Source: Halovenus carboxidivorans (GTDB lineage Archaea; Halobacteriota; Halobacteria; Halobacteriales; Haloarculaceae). From it: a stretch of DNA of 64,000 bases. Of this stretch, positions 7,965 through 16,656 are shown piece by piece. A model generated the notes under the pieces. The model was not told where the DNA came from. It did no database searches and worked only from the letters and a program-made list of their open reading frames with translations. Position numbers and translations under genes: made by a program. The stretch's first letter is position 1. Every line of letters starts with the position of its first letter. The stretch spans positions 124,001-188,000 of the forward strand of contig NZ_WUUT01000001.1 of the NCBI RefSeq assembly GCF_009831575.1, given 5' to 3'.

Positions 7965-8546
7965 TCAGTTCTGTTGGATCGCGTCGATGACCATCGACGC
8001 GGCGACGACGGCCTCTTTCGGTACGTCGCTCGCGTCGTCGATACTGATCTCGTAGGTGTCCTTCATCGAGAACTGCCCGGAGATGGTCCCGACGTGGCCG
8101 CCGTCGGCGTCGGTGATTTCGTACTCGTGGGGGATCAGTTCGCCGAGCGGGAGCATGTTTCGGGCGAGCGTAACGGCCGCACCGCGGGAGCTGATCTCCG
8201 CGAGTACCGCCTCCGTCCGTGGGTCGCGGACTTTCCAGACATCCTGGAGTATCGAGTAATCGTTGTCGAGGACGACGACCTCCTCACCGGTCTGTGCGTC
8301 GCTGAGGACGTAGTTTCCGGCGACGTCGACGATGCCGCCGGCCTCGACTGTGAAGACGTCGTTGCCGTCGGCGTCGGTGAACGGGAACTGCTCTTTCATC
8401 TTGAACATCTTCTGTGCGCCCCGGAGGACGACCTCGCCCGTTGAGTTCTCGGCGCGGTACTTGTTCCGGGCGAGCGACTGGACGACGGTGTAACTGTCGT
8501 CGGTGAGATCGATCCCGCTGAGTTGCGGCGTCTGTGCTGTTGACAT
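7965..8546 (-). CDS. LURP-one-related (LOR) family protein
   Basis: 193 residues with the Tubby-like LOR pattern: repeated beta strands such as YRAENSTGEVVLRG, FPFTDADGNDVFTVEAGG, YVLSDAQTGEEVVVLDND, a conserved WKVRDPRTEAVLAEI turn, and a hydrophobic C-terminal helix (AVVAASMVIDAIQ). The family is related to phospholipid scramblases and Tubby folds; the role in archaea is unknown. Start at 8546 (MSTAQTPQLS) rather than the ATG eight codons upstream. Confidence 0.75.
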   Translation of the reverse strand: MSTAQTPQLSGIDLTDDSYTVVQSLARNKYRAENSTGEVVLRGAQKMFKMKEQFPFTDADGNDVFTVEAGGIVDVAGNYVLSDAQTGEEVVVLDNDYSILQDVWKVRDPRTEAVLAEISSRGAAVTLARNMLPLGELIPHEYEITDADGGHVGTISGQFSMKDTYEISIDDASDVPKEAVVAASMVIDAIQQN

Positions 8547-8613
8547 CGTACGCACACGTTCGGCCAGCAACCACTATATTCACGTGCCGGCTCTCACAGT
8601 CAGAAACAGCGAG

Positions 8614-10131
8614 CTACAGCCAGTCGGTGAAACAGCCCTCGACCAGCGTCTCCTGTTGGTTGTCGATGTACTCGGCCTGCATCCCCCAGATCGCCTCTCC
8701 GAGCGGGACGCCGGCCTCGACGCTGCCCCGGACGTGGTCGTGTTTCCAGCGAGCGGGGGTGGTCCGGCGGTCGAGTCGCTCCCGGAGCGGCCGGATGTAC
8801 CGGCGTGCCTCGTCGGTCGACAGCCCCCGGAGTTCGAGGCCGTCGCGGGCGAACTCGAAACACTCCCCGCAGATCTCGTCGATCTCGGTGGTGTCCTCGC
8901 CGTCGGCGGTGATCCAGGTGAGATCCGCCTGGAGGCCGTCCTCGACGGCGGCGTAGAAGTTCTGTTCGGCGTCGTCCCAGGGGAGCTGTCTGATGGGGTG
9001 CTGGCGGCGAGGCAGACTCTCCATCAGTCCGGCGAAGACCGCCTCGAACGCCACCGAATCGCGGACGGTCGGCTGTGCCGGGAGCGGTCGGAACTCGATG
9101 CGGGCGTTTGCCGACGAGCGGGAGGCGCCGTCGAAGACCGGTCTGATCCAGCGCCAGTAGCTGCCGTGTTTGTGCCGCAGGTGCCGGAAGGCGTCGTCGA
9201 AGCGGTCCGTCTCCGGCACGTTCATCGGGACGATACAGGTGTCCGCGGCGATGTCGTCGATGGCCGCTTCGACGGTCTCGAACTCCGGCGGGAACCGGAC
9301 TTTCGGCGCTTCTGACGATCCCTCCGGTGGGTTCAGGACCGTCTCGAAGACGTGAACGCGGTTCTCCATGTGTGCTTCCGAGACGATTTCGGCATCGGGA
9401 GCGTCGTCGTAGAGATCCGGCGGGAAAAACGGCGAGTTGACGCCCAGCGCCAGAAGCGGGGCTGCGACACGTCCCGCGTAGCTGAAGTAATCCGGCAGGT
9501 CGGGCGCGTGCGGGACCTGATAGTGGGGCTGGATCGAGGTGATTAGGCTCTCGGGCATCACCGTCTCGCCGTCCAGACTGACGTGTGGCGCGTCGATCCG
9601 ACAGCCGGACGGATACTCGGTGTTTGCCATCGCGTGGTACCGGACCGCGTCGCTCATGTTGGTCGCGATCCGGACGCCGTCCTGTTCGACCGAGTCGGTC
9701 AGATACGCCGTCGCGGTCTCACCCGTCGGCGGCACCGTCCACATGCCGTCCGAGACGAGTCGAATCTCCTCGGCGGCGGTCTTGTCGAGTGCCGGGTCGA
9801 TGTGGGCCTGAATCTCCTTCTCCTGGGCGTCCAGCCCGTAGGTGGTCAGCGGGAGCGGCGTGGTCTGCATCTCGGCGTTGTGCAGGCCCAACTCCTTCTC
9901 GAACCCGATCAACCCGAGCAGTCCTCGCGGCATCCGACGGAGCGCGTCCGTCCGGGAGTTGACGGCGTACAGTTCGAGTTCCAGCCCGACCAGCGCCTGC
10001 GAGTTGTCGAAGGTGCCGTCGTTCACTTCCGCTTTGAGATGGTCGGCTTCCGCCTGGGCGCGTGATCGAAACTCCTCGGCGTCGACATCGAGGGCCTCTC
10101 GAACCGCCGCGGCCAGTTCCGAGGCTGACAT
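8614..10131 (-). CDS. Glutamate-cysteine ligase / carboxylate-amine ligase superfamily protein
   Basis: 505 residues. N-terminal GLELELYAVN resembles the metal-binding Glu-x-Glu strand of the superfamily; ELGLHNAEMQTTPLPL matches the second acidic strand; C-terminal ANARIEFRPLPAQPTVRD matches the conserved Glu/Arg and Pro-Thr motif. Together these suggest an ATP-dependent ligase linking an amine to a carboxylate, but the substrate is not evident. It is longer than the haloarchaeal gamma-glutamylcysteine synthetase. It shares a short divergent region with the 30-residue membrane peptide gene at 10220. Confidence 0.65.
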   Translation of the reverse strand: MSASELAAAVREALDVDAEEFRSRAQAEADHLKAEVNDGTFDNSQALVGLELELYAVNSRTDALRRMPRGLLGLIGFEKELGLHNAEMQTTPLPLTTYGLDAQEKEIQAHIDPALDKTAAEEIRLVSDGMWTVPPTGETATAYLTDSVEQDGVRIATNMSDAVRYHAMANTEYPSGCRIDAPHVSLDGETVMPESLITSIQPHYQVPHAPDLPDYFSYAGRVAAPLLALGVNSPFFPPDLYDDAPDAEIVSEAHMENRVHVFETVLNPPEGSSEAPKVRFPPEFETVEAAIDDIAADTCIVPMNVPETDRFDDAFRHLRHKHGSYWRWIRPVFDGASRSSANARIEFRPLPAQPTVRDSVAFEAVFAGLMESLPRRQHPIRQLPWDDAEQNFYAAVEDGLQADLTWITADGEDTTEIDEICGECFEFARDGLELRGLSTDEARRYIRPLRERLDRRTTPARWKHDHVRGSVEAGVPLGEAIWGMQAEYIDNQQETLVEGCFTDWL

Positions 10132-10219
10132 GACCGGCCCTTTCGACGGGGACAGGTTTCAATGTCGTGGTCGGCGGGAAATCTGTGCCTTTTTACTCGT
10201 GCTCCTGAAACTGCCACGC

Positions 10220-10312
10220 ATGAGCAAAGCAACGAAGATCGTTCTCGGAACGGTCGGCGCGTCGCTGGTGATCGCAGTCGCCATCGTCGCGGTCGTCGCG
10301 ACCGGACTCTGA
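10220..10312 (+). CDS. 30-residue single-helix membrane peptide
   Basis: MSKATKIVLGTV... consists of a short basic start followed by one hydrophobic helix to the C terminus. The TGA overlaps the ATG of the next gene as TGATG, so the two are probably translated together. The coding sense is supported by clean hydrophobicity and by the coupling. A TTTTTACTC stretch (10191-10199) lies about 25 bases before the ATG as a possible promoter. Function unknown. Confidence 0.6.
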   Translation: MSKATKIVLGTVGASLVIAVAIVAVVATGL

Positions 10313-11091
10313 TGTTCAGCACCCGCGAACTGAGCGCAGCCGTCGAGGCCGTCCGCGACGAGCACGCACCGGGAGCGCTCGTCCTCGACTGCGCGCACGA
10401 CTTCGAGACCGTCCCGCCGGCACAGGCAGAAGAACTCGGCCTCCTCGTCGACAGCCTCGATCCCGCGAGCTACCCCGCGGAGTGGCTGCCAGCGGACGCG
10501 CCGGAGGTGCTGGTCACCTACGCGAGTTCGGATCTGACCGTCGGAATGCCCGGCGACGGCGGCGTCGCGTGGACGCGTCAGACCGAGCCGCCGGTCGTCC
10601 TCTGTAAACCCCGTCTCGACGGCTCTCCGGACTCGTTCGTCGACTTTCTGATCGCCGAGGCGCTCGTCGAAGTCGGACTCGACGAGCCAGAACACATGCT
10701 CGGGTTCTTCGGCGCGGAGTATCCGAACTTCGCCGACGCCGTGCGGCCGTCGCTTGACCCCGTCGGAACCTACCAGCTCGCGGTCGCCTGTTACGACGCC
10801 TATCTCGGCCTGCAGACCCGAGAGATATTCGCCGAGTGGGACGGCCCGCTGTTCGAGGCGTGGCTCGACGCCGGCGACCGACTGTCCGGGCGAGTCGAGG
10901 AACTACCGACCGCCATCGCGACCGGCGAACTCTCCGTCCCCGAGGCGGCCGAACTCGCCTGTAACGCGATCAAACACGCCGGCGAACTCCCGGCACCCTT
11001 CGACGCACTCGACGCGTCGGCATACCTGGATCACGGGGCCTCCTACGCCGTCGAGTGGGCCGAACGCGTCGCCGAGACGATCAGCGGGTAA
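10312..11091 (+). CDS. Uncharacterised haloarchaeal protein
   Basis: 259 residues, soluble, acidic. It contains PGALVLDCAHDFETVPPAQAEELG near the N terminus and a mostly helical C-terminal half. No signal peptide, membrane helix or catalytic motif is seen. The ATG overlaps the stop of the small membrane peptide gene (TGATG). Probably one of the haloarchaea-only conserved families. Confidence 0.75.
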   Translation: MFSTRELSAAVEAVRDEHAPGALVLDCAHDFETVPPAQAEELGLLVDSLDPASYPAEWLPADAPEVLVTYASSDLTVGMPGDGGVAWTRQTEPPVVLCKPRLDGSPDSFVDFLIAEALVEVGLDEPEHMLGFFGAEYPNFADAVRPSLDPVGTYQLAVACYDAYLGLQTREIFAEWDGPLFEAWLDAGDRLSGRVEELPTAIATGELSVPEAAELACNAIKHAGELPAPFDALDASAYLDHGASYAVEWAERVAETISG

Positions 11092-11110
11092 GCGGCGCCC
11101 GAACCACGGA

Positions 11111-11118
11111 TATTTATT
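11111..11118 (+). promoter_or_regulatory. TATA box before the prolyl-tRNA synthetase-like gene
   Basis: TATTTATT stands 72 bases before the ATG at 11183, implying a 5' leader of about 40 bases, unlike the leaderless starts common elsewhere in the window. Confidence 0.45.
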
Positions 11119-11182
11119 CGCCGGTGGATAGCTTCGAACTACGACGGGACCCCGCCGTCTCGACCCTGGGGTGGTGACTGCT

Positions 11183-12433
11183 ATGCGCCGGAGTGAACTC
11201 ACACTGTTTACGAGCCGCGAGCCGGGAAGCCAACAGAACGAGACGGTCAGACTCGCGCTGCGCGCGGGGCTGATCCGGCAGTTCGGGAGCGGCCTGTACG
11301 CCTTCGCGCCGATCGGACAGCGCATCCGCGCCAGCATCATCGATCACGTCGACCGCGAGATGCGCGCCATCGGCGCCCGCGAGGTCTCACTCCCACAACT
11401 GAACTACAGCGGCATGTGGGAAGAGAGCGGTCGGTGGGGTGATTTCGGCGGCGAGATGTTCACCTTCGAGAACCGCGACGGCAAGCGCATGTGTCTCGCT
11501 CCCTCCCACGAAGAAGGGATCGTCCGCCTGCTCTCCGGCACGATCCGCTCCTACGAGGACCTCCCGGGGCTGTACTACCAGATCAGCAGAAATCACCGCG
11601 ACGATCACCCCCGGAGCGGACTCCTTCGCACGAAGGAATTTACGATGAAGGACGCCTACAGCGTCCACGCAACGGCTGAATCTCTCGACGAGCAGTACGA
11701 GCGCGTCCGGGAGGCGTACGTTCGTATCTTCGAGGACTTGGACATCGAGTTCGTGATCGCGGACGCGGAGAACAACCTCATGGGCGGCTCTGCCTCCGAG
11801 GAGTTTCTGGCGGTCGCGGAGACCGGCACCGCGGACCTGTGGTACTGCCCCGAGGACGACTGCCGGTTCGGGGCGACGGGTGAGTCCCCGCAGTCGGACC
11901 TGTCTGCCGGCGACGACTGCCCGGACTGCGGCGGGAGTCTCGCCGCGGGCGAGGGCGTCGAAATCGGCCACATCTTCAAACTCGGGACGCGGTACTCCGA
12001 GCCGATGGGGCTGACCGTCGACCTCGACGACGGCAGCCGGCAGGACGTTCTGATGGCGAGTTACGGCATCGGAATCGAGCGGCTCCTGTACTCGCTGATC
12101 GAGCAACACGCCGACGAGGACGGCTGTCGGTGGTCGGCCGACGGCTCCGGCATCGTCGCCCCCTACGCCGCCTCGATCATTCCGCTGCAGTACGACGACG
12201 AACTCGCGGCGGTCGCGGACTACCTCTACGAGGACTGCGGCCCCGACCAGACGCTCCTGTTCGACGACCCCGACCAGTCCATCGGCGAGCGTTTTGCGGA
12301 GAGTGATCTGCTGGGCGTCCCCTACAAGATCATCGTCGGCAACGAGTTCCGCGAGACGGGCGAGGTCGAACTGGAGAGCCGCGACGGCGAGACGGAGTAT
12401 CTGACCATCGAGGAAGTCCCCGAACGGATCTGA
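11183..12433 (+). CDS. Bacterial-type prolyl-tRNA synthetase homologue without INS editing domain
   Basis: Class II aminoacyl-tRNA synthetase core, 416 residues. It begins RSELTLFTSREPG and continues RAGLIRQFGSGLYAFAP as bacterial ProRS does. Motif 2 is NHRDDHPRSGLLRTKEF (138-153) and motif 3 is ASYGIGIERLL (292-302); a C-terminal anticodon-binding-like part follows. Between GGSASEEF (201-208) and EIGHIFKLGTRYSEP (260-274) bacterial ProRS carries an editing domain of about 180 residues. Here there are about 50 residues with C222, C227, C246 and C249, a likely zinc ribbon. Haloarchaea normally charge tRNA-Pro with an archaeal-type ProRS, so this may be a second synthetase or a paralogue with another job. 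The ATG is preferred over GTG codons at 11171 and 11174. Confidence 0.8.
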   Translation: MRRSELTLFTSREPGSQQNETVRLALRAGLIRQFGSGLYAFAPIGQRIRASIIDHVDREMRAIGAREVSLPQLNYSGMWEESGRWGDFGGEMFTFENRDGKRMCLAPSHEEGIVRLLSGTIRSYEDLPGLYYQISRNHRDDHPRSGLLRTKEFTMKDAYSVHATAESLDEQYERVREAYVRIFEDLDIEFVIADAENNLMGGSASEEFLAVAETGTADLWYCPEDDCRFGATGESPQSDLSAGDDCPDCGGSLAAGEGVEIGHIFKLGTRYSEPMGLTVDLDDGSRQDVLMASYGIGIERLLYSLIEQHADEDGCRWSADGSGIVAPYAASIIPLQYDDELAAVADYLYEDCGPDQTLLFDDPDQSIGERFAESDLLGVPYKIIVGNEFRETGEVELESRDGETEYLTIEEVPERI

Positions 12434-12475
12434 CCGTCTGCGTTTACGCCGTATCTCTTTGTATACGCGGCCGAA

Positions 12476-13603
12476 TCAGAGCCGATCAGTGACCGCCTCG
12501 GCGTCGTAGTTCAGGCTCAGCTCCCGCGAGCGGCCCCGGCCCTCGACCTCGGTGTAGCTGGCGTCGATGATCCCGAGTTGGTCGAGTTTGTTGATGATCT
12601 CGGAGTAGCGGGTGTAGCCCAGGCCGGTCTCGTCGTTGAAGATGTCGTAGATTTCGCCGGCCTGCTTCCCGTCGTTCTCGGCGATCACCTTCACGAGGGC
12701 CGTCTCGGAGTCCGACAGTTCCCGGAGCCGCCGGGAGAGATGGACGTACTTCGAGGTCTCGTAGGCCTCCTCGACGTCCTGGAGTTCGACGTGGCGGCTG
12801 GCCCGCATCTCGGCTTTCAGCCCGGCGCGTCGCAGCAGATCAATCCCGACGCGGAGGTCACCACCCTGCTCGGCGGTCAGTTCGGCGACCCGGTCGAGCA
12901 CCGAGGTCGTGATCACGTCGTCGTGAAAGCCGCGTTTGGCTCGCTCGCGGAGGATCTCGACGATTTCGGCCTCGCCGTACTTCGGGAAGTACACGTCCTC
13001 GGGTCGGAAGACGCTCTGGACGCGGCCGTCGAGTTCCTCCAGGATGTCCAGATCGAGATCCGAGGAGATGAGGATCACGCCGATTTTCGCGCCGCCCTGT
13101 TCCTCGTGGGCGCGCAGAAGCGAGTACAGCGTGTCCGAGGCTTCGGACTCGTAAAACAGGTAGTTCACGTCGTCGAGCGCGACGACGAGCACCTCGTCGT
13201 CGTCGACGAGCTTGTCGGTCACCTGCGAGAACAACTTCTTGAAGGAGATGCCCGAGGAGGGCGGCTCGTACTCGAAGACGCCCTCGAACAGCTGCGAGAA
13301 GATGGCGTAGCGGGTGGAGTTGACCTGGCAGTTGACCCGGATCGTCTTCACGTCGGTCTGAGCGCGCAGTTCGTCGAAGATGATCTGGACGGAGGTCGTC
13401 TTTCCCGTCCCGGGCGGCCCCTGTGCCATCACGTTCAGCGGTCGCGAGCCCCGAACGGCCGGCTTGAGCGCGTACTTCAGGCTCTCCATCTGGCTCTCCC
13501 GGTGGAGGAAATTCTCGGGCACGTAATCGATCTCGAAGACGTGTTCGTTGCGAAAGACGGACTCGTCCCAGGACAACATCTCCTCGTCGGAATCGTCCGT
13601 CAT
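12476..13603 (-). CDS. Orc1/Cdc6-type replication initiator
   Basis: AAA+ ATPase with a C-terminal winged helix, 375 residues. Walker A is GPPGTGKTT. Walker B is ALDDVNYLF, where the usual Asp-Glu-x-Asp is Asp-Asp-Val-Asn. ISSDLDLDILEELDGRVQSVFRPEDVYFPKY holds sensor 1 and the initiator-specific part, and the winged helix covers about residues 295-375. The start at 13603 (MTDDSDEEML) gives the usual length; the in-frame upstream extension is basic and atypical. No cluster of origin-recognition boxes flanks it, so it may not mark an origin. Confidence 0.92.
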   Translation of the reverse strand: MTDDSDEEMLSWDESVFRNEHVFEIDYVPENFLHRESQMESLKYALKPAVRGSRPLNVMAQGPPGTGKTTSVQIIFDELRAQTDVKTIRVNCQVNSTRYAIFSQLFEGVFEYEPPSSGISFKKLFSQVTDKLVDDDEVLVVALDDVNYLFYESEASDTLYSLLRAHEEQGGAKIGVILISSDLDLDILEELDGRVQSVFRPEDVYFPKYGEAEIVEILRERAKRGFHDDVITTSVLDRVAELTAEQGGDLRVGIDLLRRAGLKAEMRASRHVELQDVEEAYETSKYVHLSRRLRELSDSETALVKVIAENDGKQAGEIYDIFNDETGLGYTRYSEIINKLDQLGIIDASYTEVEGRGRSRELSLNYDAEAVTDRL

Positions 13604-13701
13604 TATACTTTCACCGAGCTTGCGACGGCACTTAAGGGTAATGGGGATTCTGACCGTCAGCCGGGATAACGACTTTTTTCCACCGGGTAGAACCACGACG
13701 T

Positions 13702-13896
13702 ATGGACCCTGAACTCCGCTGGCGACTCGATCTGATCATCGGGTTACTGACAGTGCTTGCCCTCTGTGCAGCGGCGCTGGTGCTCATCTTCGGCGGTCTC
13801 GGGGCGTTCGGCGTGGTGGTGGTCGCTGGATTCCTCGCCGGCCTGTTGGGACGAGGGCTGCGACACGGGCTGATCTGGCAGCGAGAAACGCGCTAA
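13702..13896 (+). CDS. Small two-helix membrane protein
   Basis: 64 residues with two hydrophobic helices (about 12-31 and 33-52) joined by a short GGLGAFG turn and a basic C-terminal tail (RGLRHGLIWQRETR). It is divergent from the Orc1/Cdc6 gene, and its stop comes just before the converging MutS-like gene. GACTTTTTTCC (13671-13681) lies about 25 bases before the ATG. Function unknown. Confidence 0.7.
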   Translation: MDPELRWRLDLIIGLLTVLALCAAALVLIFGGLGAFGVVVVAGFLAGLLGRGLRHGLIWQRETR

Positions 13897-13897
13897 C

Positions 13898-15880
13898 TTA
13901 GAACTTCTCTAACAGCGCGTCGTAGAAGCCGTCTTCGGCCGTCCGGTCCTCCGCTAGCTTCTCGACGATCAGTTCGGGCGTCGACCGCGCCAACTGCCCT
14001 TTCACCGGTGTCCGGTCGACGATCAGTTCCCCGTCTTCGATGCCGTCGGCCTGGATCCCGTCGACGGCCAACTCGGTGTCGGCGGCGTCGATGATCTCGC
14101 GGGCGAGATGCGAGACGAACACCGCCGTCGCGCCCCGTTCGTCGAGCGCTTCGAGAATCCCGGCCATGATGTTCGCGCTCGCGCCCGGCTCGGTGATACT
14201 TTCGAGTTCGTCGACCAGGACCAGCACCGACCGCTGCTCGCTGACGCTCGTGACGAGGTTACCGAACTCCCGCAGCGTCGACTCGAACGCCCCGGCGTCG
14301 AGTGTCCCCTGGGTTTTCGCGTGGTAGTGGAGTTCGTCGATCCGCTCGACGCGGGCGTACTCGGCCGGGACCGGCAGGCCCATGTGCGCGAGCGTGACGA
14401 CTAGCCCGACGAGATCCAGCGTCGAGGTCTTGCCGCCGCTGTTGACCCCCGAAAGCAGGGCGACGCCCTCGACGCGGTAATCGACCGACTCGACCGCCTC
14501 GAAGGCGACATCGAGCAGCGGCGACCGCCCGCCCTCGATTGCGAAGCCGTCGCCGCCGAACTCCGGCATCGTGCAGTCGAACGCCTCCGCGAAGCGAGCG
14601 ACCGCCAGTTCGACATCGAGTTCGAGCGCCCGGTCGACGAGTTCTCGGCAGTCGGCCTGCAGGCCGGCGAGTTCGTCGGCGACCTCCCGCTTTCGTCTGC
14701 CGGCCCGCCGGTCGCGCGTCGCCGTCAACTCCTCGCGGAGCCGCGACAGCGCCTGCTCGTCGTGTTCGACCGGGAAAGTCGGCTCCTCCTCGAAGACGCG
14801 GTTCGCGAGGCTGACGGTGTCTTCGAGATCCAGGGCGTCGACGAACTGCTCGCGGGCCTTCCTGATCGCGGTCGCGTACTCCTCTGCGAGTTCGCGCTGC
14901 AACAGCGAGTCGACGCCGGCCCCGCGCTCGACCAGCGAGAGCAGATCGCCCCCCTCGATGGTCACGTCCCGCTCCTCGATTGCGTTGCGGAGATGGTCGT
15001 TCGCCAGCCGTTCGGCCTCCTCGACCGCTCCGTCCAGACTGGCGAGCGCGGCGTTCAGCCGATCGAGATCCTCGTCGCCGCGGACCGCCCCGTCGGAATC
15101 GAGTCGGTCGAGCGCCCCGTCGAGCGTATCCAGGTCACAGGGCGGGTCGAGGTCCGCTTCACGGTGGACGGCCGCGGCCGCCTGTAGCGTCTCGCGGTTG
15201 TGCGCGAAAAAGGAGAGTGTGCGCTCGGGGACGACCGACTCCGGATCGTCCAGGGCGTCGGGTTCCACGCGGACGTCCCCTTCCAGATCCGTTCCGGCGA
15301 AGGCCTCATCGAGCGCGATGACCGTCGAGTAGCCGCGTGCGAGTTCGGAGAGCTGACGGGTGTCCTCGACGAGTTCGACGCTCAGCTCCGGGACGGCCTC
15401 GCGGGCCCGCGAGTATGTCTCGGCGTCCTGGGTCGCGAGACACCGGTCCCGGACGTGTACGTCGCTCGGTTCGTCGAGCGGTTCGACCGCTTCGAGCGCG
15501 TCGAGAACGGCGTCTGTCGGGTCGTGCTCCATCGCCTCCCGGGCGAACGCCCGGACCTCGTCGATTCGGGACTGCACGCCGCTCGGATACAGCGTTTCGA
15601 GCCGCTTCGCGGCGTAGTCGGTCACCGTCCGGTCTTTGAGCAACTCCAGCGCGTCGCGGTGCAGTTCCCGCGCACGGGCGGTCGCAGTGAACCCCCCGGG
15701 GTCGTCGTGGCGGGCGCGGATCGCACCCCGAGCGATGCGGGCGGCTCGCCCCTCGCTGATCCCCGATGCGCGTGCGAGCGCCGACACGTCGCCGTCTCGC
15801 AACGCCCGTTCCGGGTCGTCGAGTTCGCGCAGCGACGCCGCCGTCTTCTCGCCGACACCGGGAATCGACGTGAGTTCCAT
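13898..15880 (-). CDS. MutS family ATPase with helix-hairpin-helix N terminus (archaeal MutS5/MutS2-like)
   Basis: 660 residues. An N-terminal helix-hairpin-helix (SIPGVGEKTAASL, about 4-16) suggests DNA binding. The middle is coiled and acidic, like the MutS lever/clamp. The C-terminal ABC ATPase has Walker A SGVNSGGKTST, Walker B VLVLVDELES and the switch histidine VSHLAREI. There is no N-terminal mismatch-recognition domain and no Smr nuclease domain, so canonical mismatch repair or bacterial MutS2 activity should not be assumed. An A/T-rich stretch at 15906-15912 sits about 28 bases upstream. The start at 15880 begins directly before the HhH motif. Confidence 0.88.
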   Translation of the reverse strand: MELTSIPGVGEKTAASLRELDDPERALRDGDVSALARASGISEGRAARIARGAIRARHDDPGGFTATARARELHRDALELLKDRTVTDYAAKRLETLYPSGVQSRIDEVRAFAREAMEHDPTDAVLDALEAVEPLDEPSDVHVRDRCLATQDAETYSRAREAVPELSVELVEDTRQLSELARGYSTVIALDEAFAGTDLEGDVRVEPDALDDPESVVPERTLSFFAHNRETLQAAAAVHREADLDPPCDLDTLDGALDRLDSDGAVRGDEDLDRLNAALASLDGAVEEAERLANDHLRNAIEERDVTIEGGDLLSLVERGAGVDSLLQRELAEEYATAIRKAREQFVDALDLEDTVSLANRVFEEEPTFPVEHDEQALSRLREELTATRDRRAGRRKREVADELAGLQADCRELVDRALELDVELAVARFAEAFDCTMPEFGGDGFAIEGGRSPLLDVAFEAVESVDYRVEGVALLSGVNSGGKTSTLDLVGLVVTLAHMGLPVPAEYARVERIDELHYHAKTQGTLDAGAFESTLREFGNLVTSVSEQRSVLVLVDELESITEPGASANIMAGILEALDERGATAVFVSHLAREIIDAADTELAVDGIQADGIEDGELIVDRTPVKGQLARSTPELIVEKLAEDRTAEDGFYDALLEKF

Positions 15881-15929
15881 CACCTGACCAATTCGGTCCA
15901 GGGGAGAAAAATCTAGCGAGGCGACAGCC

Positions 15930-15935
15930 CTTAAC
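15930..15935 (+). promoter_or_regulatory. TATA-like box of the phosphodiesterase gene
   Basis: CTTAAC centred about 27 bases before the ATG at 15959, the spacing expected for a leaderless haloarchaeal transcript. Confidence 0.4.
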
Positions 15936-15958
15936 GGCCGAGTGCCCTTCGGGCAGCT

Positions 15959-16618
15959 ATGAGAGTGGGCGTCCTCTCGGACATTCACGGCAACAAGGTC
16001 GCGCTCGATGCGGTCCTCGACGATATGCCGCCGGTCGACCGGCTGCTCTGTGCCGGCGATATCGTCGGCTACAACCCCTGGCCCGCCGAGTGCGTCGAGT
16101 TCGTTCGGGAGCGTTCGGTGCCGACGGTGATGGGCAACCACGACCGCGCGACCGCGGGCGGCGGGGCCTTCGGCTTCAACAGCATGGCCGGCGCGGGGGT
16201 CGAACACGCCCGCGAGCAACTCTCGGACGACCAGTTGGCGTTTCTCGGCGCACTGCTCGACTCCCGCCGGGAGTGCAACGACCGCGTCCGGATCGTCCAC
16301 GGCCACCCCGCCGACCCGGACCGGTACACCTACCCCGCACAGTTCGGCCCGGAACTGCTCGGCGAGGAGGACGTGCTGGTGATGGGCCACACCCACATTC
16401 AGGCTCACGAGCGCTACGACGAGGGCATCGTGATGAATCCCGGCAGCGTCGGTCAGCCCCGTGACGGCGACCCGCGGGCGGCATACTCGGTGCTCGACCT
16501 CGACGCGATGACCGTCACCGAACACCGCGTCGAGTACGACATCGAACGGGTACAGGAGGCCGTCAGAGAGGCGGGCCTCCCGGAGCAGATCGGTGACAGA
16601 CTCGACAAAGGGCGGTGA
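15959..16618 (+). CDS. YfcE/MJ0936-type metallophosphoesterase
   Basis: Calcineurin-like phosphodiesterase, 219 residues. All five metal-binding blocks are present: SDIHGN, CAGDIVGYNPWP, MGNHDRA, IVHGHP and MGHTHIQ, and then NPGSVGQPRD, typical of the YfcE branch. Family members hydrolyse phosphodiesters such as bis-pNPP or cyclic nucleotides; the natural substrate is unknown. It is divergent from the MutS-like gene. Confidence 0.9.
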   Translation: MRVGVLSDIHGNKVALDAVLDDMPPVDRLLCAGDIVGYNPWPAECVEFVRERSVPTVMGNHDRATAGGGAFGFNSMAGAGVEHAREQLSDDQLAFLGALLDSRRECNDRVRIVHGHPADPDRYTYPAQFGPELLGEEDVLVMGHTHIQAHERYDEGIVMNPGSVGQPRDGDPRAAYSVLDLDAMTVTEHRVEYDIERVQEAVREAGLPEQIGDRLDKGR

Positions 16619-16656
16619 GCCGCTGTCCGCTCCGCCCAGGTATCAGAACCGGTCGC

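Noticed and set aside
13671-13690. TTCCACCGGG near the Orc1/Cdc6 gene resembles part of a haloarchaeal origin-recognition box.
   Set aside because: Only one partial word, no inverted cluster and no long AT-rich unwinding element.
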